A stretch of 64,000 bases of DNA from Raphanus sativus (Eukaryota > Streptophyta > Magnoliopsida > Brassicales > Brassicaceae): assembly GCF_000801105.2 (NCBI RefSeq), contig NC_079511.1, forward strand, positions 25,110,638-25,174,637, given 5' to 3'. Position 1 is the first letter of the stretch. The number at the start of each line of letters is the position of its first letter. Positions 35,291 to 46,366 of this stretch are shown piece after piece. The translations under genes were made by a program, and so were the position numbers. Below the pieces are notes generated by a model. That model ran no database searches and had not been told where the DNA came from. It saw only the letters and a list, made by a program, of their open reading frames with translations.

Positions 35291-36389
35291 GGGTTATCTC
35301 TTGTTGTGCCCACAGATTAAATTAGTATAATTTAAGAATTTAAATAAACAATCATCATCATCACTAAACTGTTATTTAGTTACGACCATAAAACATTGAA
35401 TCCAAAAAGCTCTTTTACGCGGGATATTAGATTAACCATAAGAATGAAAAAAATACAAAAAGATTACATTGGACTGGACTTATATAATCATATTATAACC
35501 GGGTTAGTCCCGTAATAATCAGAAGTATTAAACATTTGGGAGGTTTCGGATCATGTCAGCTTCTCTTGCAGCTACAAAACAATCGAAGCAAGCATCAGAA
35601 TCTTCGTGTCTTTGTTTCTGGATTCTCATCAAAGATGTAGGTGCAACCACAAGCTCGTTGAAACTTGAAATTAATAGTCATCCGTTTCATTTTAATCGTT
35701 GTATTAACTTTATGTATAGAAATTATAAAATATTTAACTTTTTATATTTTCAAAATAAAAGCATCGTTATTTACGCTAATTATATTTCAACCAATATAAA
35801 AATAAATTAGATAATATTGTTGATAGATTTTACATTTAATTCTAAACTTATTTTTGAAACGAAAATTTTATTCTAGAATAACAATAAACTTAAGGAAGAT
35901 AGTACTGTTTAAGAGAGATTTTGGCTCGTTGAAAATGGATTTTTTTCACTCGGCCGATAAAAATAGGAGAATTATTTCCAAAGCTTTTCACATTCTCCAT
36001 AACCAACTAAACATATAACAGTTTAAATGTTCTAAGCAGCCACAATTACAGCTCGTCAAAGTCCACATCATCCTCACCTATCCTCGGCTCGTTGGTGGAG
36101 CACAAGCTGGCGACAATCGACGGAGCTACTCTCGTCTTGTTACAACTTACAACACATACCACTTTGCATGCAAGCTTTTAATAATTTCCCTTCGTCCTAG
36201 CATATCAGATAATGAAATTAATAACTACTCTTAGAAGCTCACATTGATAAAATGGCAAAATCATAAGAAAACTTGCATGTCAAATAGATAAATTAAGTAA
36301 TTAAACTTCCAGGTCTCTGGAAACGTGATTGCATGCGTTATATATTGACAGGGGGAGTCAGTTACTTAGGCGACAATGAGGTGAGAGGC
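35291..36389. other. Intergenic DNA after the promoter-like island
   Basis: It contains the 85-codon frame from 35553, whose first 30 codons have reasonable composition but whose rest is AT-rich. No domain is recognised and no splice structure is clear. The remainder has no feature. Confidence 0.35.
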
Positions 36390-37176
36390 AGAGCAGGCCA
36401 GTCCCTTACATAAGGCTAGTAAAGCTAAAGCTTTAGGCCACAAGATTATTAACAATTTTTTAGGCCACATTTTTCTGAAACTGATTATAATTAAATGGTT
36501 AAAACATTATATTGACTTATTCTTTAAGTTAGTCTTGAATCCTGAATAATATGGTTTATGTTGGACTTTGTAATGTTTAGATTTTATTCTATTTTCGCAT
36601 GTGTTATTTATAATTTATCTGTTATTTTGTACAATTTAATATTAACAAGTAATTAGTTTTCAAACAAACTACTCATTTGAAAAAAAAAATCTAAATGTTA
36701 TAGATAATACATACTAACAGTCTAAGGTTCATCTGATTTTTTTATGTGGAACTAAACTAAAATTATATATGTATGTGTGTATAACTGTATTTCACAAATA
36801 AATATAAGTAAATGTATAGAAATGTGCTTTAGGCCACTGAGGCAGAGCCATCCCTTATATAAAAGCAATTTCAGTCCTCTTTTGTTTCTATACAAAAAAA
36901 AAATTACTATAAAAATGTGTTTGCTTTACCGTATGCTTTTACGAAAATGTAGTTGAATTCTTGTTTTTTACACTACTTTGAATTATATTATAGGGACATA
37001 TATTAGAGTGAAACCTATTCTAAGTAATTTTTTAAATAAAGAAATATAAAAATGGGTTGAAAGCTCGTAGAAGAAAACTACAAAACATATCAAGCTAGAG
37101 CTTTTAGGCCAGATTATCTACAAACTTTTAGGCCACGTTTCAAAAAAGGTTTGTCGTTTAAAATAACATCATTTTT
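36390..37176. mobile_element. Repeat-derived DNA with recurring TTTAGGCCAC motifs
   Basis: GAGGCAGAGC recurs at about 36384 and 36839 and TTTAGGCCA at least five times between 36430 and 37140. This pattern resembles non-autonomous hAT-like elements with GGCC-type subterminal motifs. The ends are not defined. The LINE inserted at its right edge. Confidence 0.4.
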
Positions 37177-37546
37177 GAATTCCATCGGTTATATGTTAGA
37201 TTGAATATACGAGTTGGGATGATCAGTTTCTCTCTCGGTGCACGTTAGCAGTTTCCCTCTTTTGGGCTTTTTTCTCCAACTTCTGAGATCTTCTCTTGGA
37301 TTTGTGGGGCCTAGTTTCATTCCAAACACGTTTTCCACTCAGAAATCTAACCACTTTCCAGACTCTACTATCGATAACTTATCAAATCTGCAAGATATTT
37401 TAGGGTTTATTCTTCACAAGAGGGCTTTTTCAGATCCACTATTCATCTCTGTTTCTGGAAATCTCAAGTGTGTGAAGGAAAAAGATTGCAAAAGTTGGGT
37501 GAAGAGAAGCGGGACTGGTCTCTCACGCTAAGCTACGATCTCGAGT

Positions 37547-38989
37547 ATGACGACTCACCTGGATAAAGCACTGAAGCATCTGTCCATTGAGGAAGAAGAC
37601 GAACCTTTTGTTCTTCCAGATAGGCCGGAGTTCTATGCGACAGAGAGGAATGAGCTGAGTTTAATAGGGCGTCTCCTCAACCCTAGGTGTCAAAGGATGT
37701 CGGATCTAATCCTTGACATGCCCCGCAAGTGGAAGCTGTACAATAGGGTGAGAGGAGTTGCTCTGTCTAACGAAAGGTTCCAGTTTATCTTTAAGTATGA
37801 GCAGGATCTTCTTGATGTTCTAAGCAAGGTCCATACAAGTAGCAACTGGTCGATTGTCCTGGAGAGGTGGACTGAGAAACCACCGGCTGACTATCTGCAG
37901 TATCTACGGGTTTGGGTACAGATGAGAAACATACCGGTGAACCACTACACGCCGGGAACGATTATGGCGATGGGAGAATTTGCGGGTCAAGTTATTGACG
38001 TGCCCTATGATCCAGAAAAGGCCCAGATCAAAGACTATGTGAGAGTGTTTGTGAAGTTTGATGTCTCGAAGCCTTTGAGAAGGTCGAAGAGACTTACTCT
38101 TCCTGGCGGGGAGGTAGTAAACATACTGTATGACTATGAAAGGCTGCAAAAAAGATGTTACACTTGCCAGAGGTTAACTCACGAACAATCTGTGTGTCCA
38201 TGGGTTAGCAAAGACAAGGAAGTACAAACGAAGGGGTCCTGTTCTTCGGCAGAAAGTAAGAATACGGAAGTTCTGCTGACCTTGGAGGAGACAGATCCTC
38301 TTCATGGAGTTATTGAGAGCAAGCATCTGGGCTTGGATCCTGTCTCTGGTCGACCGAAGATTGCGAAGGAGGTTCTGGATGGAATGAGACAATACCTCTT
38401 AGCAGCAGATGGTCAGGAGAAACAGGCGAGAGAAGAAAGAGTGAAAAAATCCCTGGAAGATCTTGATGATGATATTATTGGTCAGAAAGTTTATCTTAGG
38501 TTGGAGCAGGTCCCAACGCTATCATCGAACTTAGATAAAGGAAAAGGAACTGTCTTTGACTTCAGTGCGCAGGCAACACCAAATCCAGCACAAGGGAAGC
38601 TAATGGCCAGTGCCATAGTGGCTGGCTCTAAAACTCTGCAATCGGGGAAAATTCTTTCCTTACCTCCAACTATACAGGGGCCTGGAGGATCTTCTCAGTC
38701 AGAATTTTTGATGGAAAGTTCAACGGGTTATAGTATTGGTATCTCTGATACTAGCATTTCCGGGACTACTCCAAAGAAAGCTAAACAGAGAAAGAGACCG
38801 GGTACCTATACGAGGAAAGCAGCTGGAAAGAGGGTGGCTAAGGTACCGACCGATGGAGAGAAAATGGTGGGTGAAGGGATAATTTCAGATGGAAAGAGGA
38901 AAGCACAAGAAGATGTCGAGCCATCTCAAAGCTCTGCAAGGTTTAAGAAACCATTGGTGGTCCCAAATGAGGGACCGTCCAGTATCTAA
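37547..38989 (+). CDS. LINE ORF1: DUF4283 / zinc-knuckle nucleic-acid-binding protein
   Basis: This 480-residue protein is the RNA-binding (Gag-like) component of plant L1 elements. Residues from about 30 to 190 form the DUF4283 domain (landmarks LILDMPRKWKLYNRVRG and YLRVWVQMRNIPVNHYTP). A CCHC-type knuckle with spacing C-x2-C-x4-H-x4-C follows near residue 203 (CYTCQRLTHEQSVC). The C-terminal part is low-complexity and Lys-rich (KKAKQRKRPGTYTRKAAGKR), as expected for nucleic-acid binding and nuclear entry. The start at 37547 is the first good ATG after the 5' UTR. The stop is TAA 38987-38989. Confidence 0.93.
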   Translation: MTTHLDKALKHLSIEEEDEPFVLPDRPEFYATERNELSLIGRLLNPRCQRMSDLILDMPRKWKLYNRVRGVALSNERFQFIFKYEQDLLDVLSKVHTSSNWSIVLERWTEKPPADYLQYLRVWVQMRNIPVNHYTPGTIMAMGEFAGQVIDVPYDPEKAQIKDYVRVFVKFDVSKPLRRSKRLTLPGGEVVNILYDYERLQKRCYTCQRLTHEQSVCPWVSKDKEVQTKGSCSSAESKNTEVLLTLEETDPLHGVIESKHLGLDPVSGRPKIAKEVLDGMRQYLLAADGQEKQAREERVKKSLEDLDDDIIGQKVYLRLEQVPTLSSNLDKGKGTVFDFSAQATPNPAQGKLMASAIVAGSKTLQSGKILSLPPTIQGPGGSSQSEFLMESSTGYSIGISDTSISGTTPKKAKQRKRPGTYTRKAAGKRVAKVPTDGEKMVGEGIISDGKRKAQEDVEPSQSSARFKKPLVVPNEGPSSI

Positions 38990-38996
38990 AACGACT

Positions 38997-41900
38997 ATGC
39001 TTAGTTGGAATTGCCAAGGACTGGGCCGTGCACAAGACTTGGTGATTCCGAGATTGCGGGAGATACGTCAAGAGTATTTCCCAGATATTTTGTTTTTGAT
39101 GGAGACTAAGCATTCTCGTGATGATTTGGTGGATTTGCAAACGTGGCTAGGTTACGATAGGATCCTGACTGTGGAGCCTGTCGGGTACAGCGGAGGCCTA
39201 GCACTTCTTTGGAAGAATTCTGTAAATATTTGCTTCAAGTTTGTAGATAAGAATCTGGTGGACTTTAGTGTACAGTTTGGTAAAGACCTTTTCTTTGTCT
39301 CTTGTGTATATGGTGCTCCTGTCCAAGGCAACAGAGCGAAGGTGTGGGAAAGGTTGTCCAGAATTGGGGCTCACAGGAAGGATCCGTGGTGCATGCTAGG
39401 GGACTTCAATGAGATAAGAAACAACGGGGAAAAAATTGGTGGCCCTAGAAGGAATGAGACTTCATTTCAGGATTTCAACACTATGCTGGAAATTGGAAAT
39501 ATGGTGGAGCTTCCAAGCAGTGGGAACCATCTTACGTGGGGAGGTCAGCGAGGGGATTACTGGGTTCGCTCGAGACTGGATCGCTGCTTTGGTAACAAAA
39601 AATGGTTCCAGTTATTCCCGGCATCGAATCAAGAGTTTATGGATATGAGAGGGTCTGATCACAGGCCTGTGATGGTGAGACTGATTTCTTCTGCTGATCA
39701 GTTTAGGGGAAGCTTCCGTTTTGACAGAAGATTCCTGCATCAACCAGGGGTGAAAGAGGAAATTAAGAAGGCCTGGCTGACTAACCACCCCCTGTTTGAA
39801 GTGAAGGTCTCAGATAAATTAAAGAGATGCAGGAAAGCCTTGAGCAGATGGAAAAAGAAAAAATCTCTGAACTCAAGGGACAAAATCAGGCAGATTCAAG
39901 TGGCCTTGGAAGAGCACCAGTCTGCTAGCTCCCCGGTCTTACACAGGATAAATTATCTCAAGAATGAACTCATACGAGCTTACAAAGAGGAAGAGCAGTA
40001 CTGGCAGCAAAAAACCAGAGATCGATGGGCAGTAAAAGGAGACCTCAACACAAAGTACTATCATGAATCGGTCAAGGCAACTAGAGCAAAGAACAGAATC
40101 ATCAAACTGATGGATAGTAATGGTCAGCCTCAATTCTCAGAAGCGGCTAAAGCTGAAGTGGCTAATGATTATTTCAAGAACCTGTTCAAATCTTCAAATG
40201 TTGAGGACTTTGGTGACATCTTTGAAGGTTTTGATAGCCGTGTTACTGCTGAGATGAATGAGTTCTTAACAAGGGAGATTAGCAATGAGGAAGTTAGAGA
40301 GGCAGTCTTTGCGATCAAACCTGGAAGCGCTCCCGGGCCTGATGGGATGACGGGTCTATTTTTTCAGAAGTATTGGGACACAATAGGAGAACAGGTTACT
40401 GAGGAAGTCAAGCAGTTTTTCATCTCTGGAGTTTTCCCTATGGAATGGAATTATACCCACCTGTGTCTTATTCCTAAAATTGTGGATCCCATACTGATGA
40501 CAGACTTGAGACCCATAAGCCTCTGCTCAGTTCTCTACAAGATCATCTCTAAAATCTTGGTGAGCAGACTAAAGCCATTTCTCCCAGCTATTGTGTCGCC
40601 TACACAATCTGCTTTTGTAGAAGAGAGACTCATCACAGATAACATCTTGATAGCTCACGAAATGATTCATGCGCTGAGAACGGATGAGAAAATTGCTAAG
40701 GACTTTATTGCAATTAAATCAGATATGTCAAAGGCATATGATAGGGTTGAATGGAGCTACTTGAGAGCTCTTCTACTGGCCCTAGGATTCGACGAAGTAT
40801 GGATAGAGAGGGTCATGTTCTGTGTAACTTCAGTTACATACTCTACTCTGATCAATGACCAGCCTTTTGGGTGTATACAACCGGAGCGGGGGCTGCGTCA
40901 AGGTGATCCCCTATCACCTTTTTTGTTTGTGTTGTGTACGGAAGGACTCATCCATATGATAGAGCAAGCTGTACGAAGAGGAAGAATACAAGGCATTCAA
41001 TTCTCCGAGGATGGCCCAATGATTCATCACATGCTGTTTGCTGATGATAGTTTGATGATTTGCAAAGCCTCGCTACCTCAGGTGACAGAACTGATAAAGA
41101 TACTTCAAGTATATGAGCGAGCTACTGGTCAGAAGGTTAACTTACAGAAATCGGCTATCACTTTTGGAGCTAAAATGGATGACGTCTCTAAACAACTGCT
41201 GAAGGACCTCACAGGAATTGATAAAGAAGGTGGTGCGGGTGTCTATTTGGGACTACCCGAATGTTTCAGCAGATCAAAGACTGAGATGCTTGCTTATATC
41301 TATGATAACCTAAAGGACAGACTCTCCTGTTGGTTTATCAAATTGCTCTCACAGGGAGGAAAAGAGGTCTTGATAAAGGCTGTGGCTATGGCTATGCCAG
41401 TGTACGCCATGTCATGCTTTAAGTTAACCAAGAAGTCATGTGAAACGTTAACGAAAGCAGTGGCGGACTTCTGGTGGAACTCATTGGATCATAAGAGGAA
41501 GATTCATTGGCTAAGCTGGGCAAAAATGAGTCAGGCCAAAGAACATGGAGGCCTCGGTTTTAAAGACATCCACCTTTTTAACCAGTCTCTTCTGGCCAAG
41601 CAAGCATGGAGAATCCTTGACAATCCGGAGTCCCTCTTTGCTAGAGTTTTCAAGAGTCGATACTTCCCTCATGGGGATTTCCTCTCTGCTCGCAACGGTC
41701 CCAGACCATCCTACGGATGGAGAAGCATCCAGTTTGGAAAGGAATTGCTCCAACAAGGCCTCAGGAAACAGGTGGGAAATGGTGAGACGATCTCGGTTTG
41801 GATAGATGACTGGATAGAAGGGGATATCAGGAGAAGACCCCTCATGAAAAATATATTTGTGGACCTTCTACTCAAGGTTAGTGATCTGATTGACGCCAAC

Positions 41901-43121
41901 AATAACTGCTGGAAAATTGAGACTCTCAGGGAACTATTTTTTGAAGAGGATATTCAGAGGATCCTCAAAATGAGAGTGGTTGCTGATCAAGAAGATATTT
42001 GGATATGGGTTCACAACAGGAATGGATGCTATTCGGTCAGGTCGGGCTACTGGTTCATCAGCAGGCAGGCCAATAGTGAATTAATCAGAGAAGCGGAGAT
42101 GAGACCATCCTTAAATGATCTCAAAGTGGAAGTCTGGAAGATCAAATCAGCCCCAAAAATTAAAACTTTCATGTGGAAAGCCCTCAGCAACGCGATACCG
42201 GCGGGAGAGTTACTTGTCAAAAGAGGAATCAAGATGGATCCATGCTGTCAAGCTTGTGGATTTGAAGGTGAATCCATCAACCACATTCTCTTTGAATGCT
42301 CTATTGCAAGACAGATATGGGCTTTAGCAAATGTACCACACCCGATGAATGGTTTTGATAAGGTATCACATTTCTCGAATCTTCACTATGTAATGATGCT
42401 GATGAAAAAATATGATGTTGATGAGAAGATCAGAAATATGATTCCCTGGATTGTGTGGTATCTCTGGAAAATGAGAAATGCGATACTTTTTGAGGGAAGG
42501 ACTTTTGTTGCTCATGAGGTTATTGCAAAGATAATGCAGGAAGCCGAGCTCTGGTTGTTGGCACAGAAACATGAGAAACAGAAAGAGGAAAAAGAAAGAT
42601 ATGCGTCCCCTGTGCTAAGGAAAAGGTGGAAGCCGCCTCCAACTGGTTGGGTAAAGTGCAACATTGGAATTGACTTTGACAAGACCTCGTCAAGAAGTGG
42701 AGGAGCGTGGGTACTGAGAAACGAGAAGGGTAAGATACTTATCCACAGTCGAAGGGTTTTCTATGGTGTGTGCTCTCGAGATGAAGCCAATCTTCAAGGA
42801 CTGCTCTGGGCTTTGGAGAGCTTAAGAGATCATCATATTAACAGGGTCATCATTGCAATGGAGGATGGTACGCTGTTGAAAGTGATTCTTAGACCAAAAG
42901 CTTGGCCCAATTTCAGAAGTCAGTACTGTGAGCTGGAGAAAAAACTCAGAAGTCTGGAATGGTGGAGAATAGAAAAGGAAGATAGGTCAACAAACAGAGG
43001 GGCCTTTCTCATAGCTCAAAGTGCTGCAAAGGGTGGTTATCTACAATCCTATGTGGCATCTGGCGGTCCTCAGTGGCTGCGCTTTTTGTTTGAGAATGAG
43101 GAAGTTCCTCCCTCTTTATAG
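38997..43121 (+). CDS. LINE ORF2: endonuclease-reverse transcriptase with RNase H-like domain
   Basis: From ATG 38997 the frame encodes 1374 residues. The order is an AP-type endonuclease (residues 1-225; LSWNCQGLG, METKHS, LGDFNEI, SDHRPV), a linker with GDLNTKYYHESVKA, reverse transcriptase (about 430-760; APGPDG, LIPKI, LRPISLC, SDMSKAYDRVEW, LRQGDPLSPFLF and the FADD catalytic box at 681-684), a zf-RVT finger near 1082 (CCQACG ... HILFEC), and an RNase H-like domain from about 1215. It carries out target-primed reverse transcription. In the last domain the usual acidic residues are not evident (KCNIGIDF, AMEDGT, NRGAFLIA). The frame is also open upstream to ATG 38889, which would overlap ORF1 by 101 bases, but homology to endonucleases begins at MLSWNCQGLG. 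Confidence 0.95.
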   Translation: MLSWNCQGLGRAQDLVIPRLREIRQEYFPDILFLMETKHSRDDLVDLQTWLGYDRILTVEPVGYSGGLALLWKNSVNICFKFVDKNLVDFSVQFGKDLFFVSCVYGAPVQGNRAKVWERLSRIGAHRKDPWCMLGDFNEIRNNGEKIGGPRRNETSFQDFNTMLEIGNMVELPSSGNHLTWGGQRGDYWVRSRLDRCFGNKKWFQLFPASNQEFMDMRGSDHRPVMVRLISSADQFRGSFRFDRRFLHQPGVKEEIKKAWLTNHPLFEVKVSDKLKRCRKALSRWKKKKSLNSRDKIRQIQVALEEHQSASSPVLHRINYLKNELIRAYKEEEQYWQQKTRDRWAVKGDLNTKYYHESVKATRAKNRIIKLMDSNGQPQFSEAAKAEVANDYFKNLFKSSNVEDFGDIFEGFDSRVTAEMNEFLTREISNEEVREAVFAIKPGSAPGPDGMTGLFFQKYWDTIGEQVTEEVKQFFISGVFPMEWNYTHLCLIPKIVDPILMTDLRPISLCSVLYKIISKILVSRLKPFLPAIVSPTQSAFVEERLITDNILIAHEMIHALRTDEKIAKDFIAIKSDMSKAYDRVEWSYLRALLLALGFDEVWIERVMFCVTSVTYSTLINDQPFGCIQPERGLRQGDPLSPFLFVLCTEGLIHMIEQAVRRGRIQGIQFSEDGPMIHHMLFADDSLMICKASLPQVTELIKILQVYERATGQKVNLQKSAITFGAKMDDVSKQLLKDLTGIDKEGGAGVYLGLPECFSRSKTEMLAYIYDNLKDRLSCWFIKLLSQGGKEVLIKAVAMAMPVYAMSCFKLTKKSCETLTKAVADFWWNSLDHKRKIHWLSWAKMSQAKEHGGLGFKDIHLFNQSLLAKQAWRILDNPESLFARVFKSRYFPHGDFLSARNGPRPSYGWRSIQFGKELLQQGLRKQVGNGETISVWIDDWIEGDIRRRPLMKNIFVDLLLKVSDLIDANNNCWKIETLRELFFEEDIQRILKMRVVADQEDIWIWVHNRNGCYSVRSGYWFISRQANSELIREAEMRPSLNDLKVEVWKIKSAPKIKTFMWKALSNAIPAGELLVKRGIKMDPCCQACGFEGESINHILFECSIARQIWALANVPHPMNGFDKVSHFSNLHYVMMLMKKYDVDEKIRNMIPWIVWYLWKMRNAILFEGRTFVAHEVIAKIMQEAELWLLAQKHEKQKEEKERYASPVLRKRWKPPPTGWVKCNIGIDFDKTSSRSGGAWVLRNEKGKILIHSRRVFYGVCSRDEANLQGLLWALESLRDHHINRVIIAMEDGTLLKVILRPKAWPNFRSQYCELEKKLRSLEWWRIEKEDRSTNRGAFLIAQSAAKGGYLQSYVASGGPQWLRFLFENEEVPPSL

Positions 43122-43338
43122 TTGATCTCTGCAGGTGTGTTGGAATTTTTTGGAACACCTCTCTTCTTCCTCTCTGTTCGCTGTCTCTTGAGAAGTTTAA
43201 TTCAAGTGTCGCTGTCCTATCTTGTAATTTTTTGATTGGATAGGCTTAACCATTTGATGGTATGTGTGTAAAGGTACTTTGGTGTTGATCACCTACTATT
43301 AATCTAACAGATGTCAAAAAAAAAGAATTCCATCGGTT

Positions 43339-44433
43339 CCAAGAGCAGTTTTTGCATATATATAGGCCCACAATACTCTTTTAGCAAAGCCCACAGTGGT
43401 TGTTTCCGCGTTTTAACTTTCTGAGGACATGATTCTCACTTGTCCCCCTTTATGATAATAATAGTCAAGTTTTCACGCTCATCATTTGTTTATCTTCTAT
43501 GAATCGAATACATTCATGAAGGAAAAAAATATTACGCGTTGTTGTATATCTTGTGCAATAAATTACGTATTTGGTGAAGCTGTTATTTTGTTTGTTATAG
43601 GTTTGGACCTGGTCAAGCTGTGATGTTAATTATTGCTATTAAACAAAAACTTCACTTATTTGTAAGAAGCAGTTTTTTTTTGTATTTCGTAGTATTAATT
43701 TATGTGTAACAAGTTTAAGAATCTACGTTTCTTTTAAAGGGCGGTTTCACTTTTATTTCTTAATATCTTGCAATATTATATAGCGTCAGTTACCCAAAAA
43801 AAACATATATATTATATAGCGTAAAAAGTTCGAACTAAGTTTTTATATGTTTAAGAAATCTTTCAAAAAAAAAAAGTTTTTATATGTTTTGAACGAGTTG
43901 CCGATTGTTCCATCAAATTTTAAGCATGTATTGCCAATTCCATAACTTTATTATATATAAAAACGTATTATTTTCCTCTATAAGAGTTGAATCGAAGTGG
44001 TGATGTCTTGACGGCGTCAGTACATAACTACATATACTATATTTCATTGACTCATTGTCCTTACTAATGCAAATCCAATTCTTATAGTATATTATTGTGT
44101 TGTTTTTCTAATAACCATTCCCACAAAAGTTTTGTTTCTGTATTACAAAACAAAATTTGGATGGTCTTTGCATGAAAGATAATAGCACCACACTCACAGA
44201 GTCAGTTACAACGCATTTGAGTTTATAAACTTCTGGGACAAGATGTAGTTGTATATAGTTTAGATTATTCACAATTCAACTAGTGTAAGCCATAAATTGT
44301 AAATTAATGTTTGGGGGCATAATTAATTAGCTGGTTCAATAAAAAAGCACATGGTGACACTTGCCTATGTGTTTAGAGAAACCAAACAATTAAATAAATT
44401 TGCTCAAAATCTATCCAATGAAGAAGCATAATA
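43339..44433. other. Intergenic DNA after the LINE
   Basis: No gene is supported. Moderately AT-rich single-copy-like sequence with a few short A/T runs. Confidence 0.5.
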
Positions 44434-44673
44434 CTACATCCGTTTCATATTAATTGTCGTTCTAGGTTTATGCATACAAATTAAGAAAACATTTAATTTT
44501 ACATATTTTCAAAATAAAAACACTATTACCAATACACCTAACCATATATCAACCAATAGAAAAATAGAGTAGAGAATATTTTCAATAAAATTTTGCATTA
44601 AAAACCGAAAATAACACTTATTTTGAAACAAAAATTCTACTCTAAAATAACAAATAATTCTAAACGGAAGGAG
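44434..44673. mobile_element. Stowaway-like MITE, copy 2 (240 bp)
   Basis: It starts CTACATCCGTTTCATATTAA and ends AAACGGAAGGAG, with TA on both sides (44432-44433, 44674-44675). The interior matches copy 1 at 17566 closely (for example CAAAATAAAAACACTATTAC). Short frames within it are not genes. Confidence 0.85.
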
Positions 44674-44694
44674 TACTAATATATTTCTTAAGAG

Positions 44695-44910
44695 ATATTC
44701 TCTCTGTTTCACAAAGATATTTTTTTTGCTCGTTAAAAACACACATTAAATTTGTATCATAGATACATAGTTTTTTTGTGATTACTGGTTTTCAATAAAG
44801 TTAAGCTAATATAAATTAAATTTTTGAAACTATGATTCACTAATGTTAAATTAAAAAAAATCATAGAAAACACAACAATCCATCTTTTAGGACAGGCGGA
44901 TGTAGTATTA
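44695..44910. mobile_element. Possible second Stowaway-type element next to copy 2
   Basis: TATTCTCTCTGTTTCACAAA at the left and TAGGACAGGCGGATGTAGTA at the right are imperfectly inverted and both abut TA. It appears to be a diverged relative inserted within 25 bases of copy 2. Confidence 0.45.
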
Positions 44911-45420
44911 TTAACACGTCACCAGGAAAAAAAATATTTATTTTGATGGGAAAAAATCAAATAAGAATCATTTTATGGAAACAAAATATCCTCTATAATT
45001 AATTAAACTTGACTAATAAATGAATGTTAACTCATGGTTGGCATGCTTCAGCAAATAAGCTCTAATCAAGACTTTAAAAAACTGATTACAAGATCAAAAG
45101 TTTGTACTAATTCAAAAGTCAGTAGTAAATAATAACTATTAAGATTAGTATCGTTTATGATTTTACCAAAAAAAATTATCAATTATGCAAGACTAGCATC
45201 GTCTACTTAATTAGATATACGGCGACGTTTAGGTCAATAACTAGGGTGGCACTGTCTAACTTTTATAAAAAAAATATTAAAATTAAAAATAAGCTGCAAA
45301 AATGAGAAACCAATGAAAAAATATTAAACGAAGAAAAAAAGAGAAACCAATGAAAAAATAGGAGAATTAAATGGTGAGGGGGGAAAGAGATAAAATGCGA
45401 AAATAAAAACCTTCTTTTCA
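44911..45420. other. Upstream region of the RING gene
   Basis: AT-rich DNA with no gene. The RING gene transcript probably begins near 45420-45440, where sequence becomes CT-rich (CCTCTCTCTCTTTCTCACC). Confidence 0.45.
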
Positions 45421-46366
45421 ATCGTCACAGTGCGGAGAAGAAGTTTAGAATCAAAGAAGAAACCGACGTCCCTCTCTCTCTTTCTCACCTCCTCTTTGGA
45501 TCTCTCTCTCCCTGATTAGGTTTTAATCAGGTAATTATCACCTCTAATCATCACGATAATCCCCTCTCTTAATTCCCCTGGGTTAATATCATTATTTATT
45601 TTGATGGTTTTTTTATATTTTATATTTGCTTGATTGTAATAATTGTTGTTGTTTTGATGAAATTTATCTGTCTGAAGGGAATTGCATTGTTCTGGGTTTT
45701 TATGATTTTGATCATCTAAGATTTGTTGATTTTGCAGGGAGTTTTCTCGGTTCCGGATCATTACAAGTCTTTGGTCTTGTCTTTAGCTCTGTTGCAGCCC
45801 TTTGAAACCTCCAAAACTTCTTACAACCTTTATGTTCTCAAGGTCTGTTTTTTTTTTCTCTTTTCTCTTTAATATTTACTTCAGACGATCGTTATATTAT
45901 CTTTAATGGTGGTGGGTTAATAATCTCATCTTCTTTTTATTAATCTGTCAAAGCTTTGATTTTTTTTTTTTTTTGGCATTTGATTTTTTTCTTAGTCTAT
46001 GAACTTGGGTTTGCATTAAAAGTTCTATTTAACATTCATACCCAAAAAAAAAAAACATGATTTTGGCTGTTACCCTGAGATTGAGAATGCACAATGCTTT
46101 GTTTGTTTAATTTTCCCCATAGCAGAAGTTGACATATGCAGCTTAGCTTACCAAGAGTGCCATTTATGCTTACATTTAAGCTTCTCATTTTCATAGGTCT
46201 TTTAATGTTGCATTAATTGGTTCTATTGATGTTCAAAAAAAATTAATCATTTTATTACTCAGTTTATACTTTGTTGTGTCATCCATCATTATGTTTACTG
46301 ATGTTTCCTTTTTTTTTTTATATATAACTCAAAAACCTATTTTAGAGGGCTTATGCAGCAAGCGAA

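Larger units (their letters stand above)
37191..43324 (+). mobile_element. Full-length L1-clade LINE, 6.1 kb, with 14-bp target duplication
   Basis: The element is bounded by GAATTCCATCGGTT at 37177-37190 and 43325-43338, a perfect target duplication, and ends in a run of ten or so A. It has a 5' UTR of about 356 bases, ORF1, ORF2 and a 3' UTR of about 200 bases. Both ORFs are uninterrupted. Perfect duplication plus open frames indicate a recent insertion that may still be competent, although its RNase H-like domain looks degraded. The open frame at 37238-37531 lies in the 5' UTR and is unlikely to be real. Confidence 0.95.

Noticed and set aside
37238..37531. 97-codon frame ahead of LINE ORF1
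   Set aside because: It lies in the LINE 5' UTR, shows no domain and is not a standard component of plant L1 elements.
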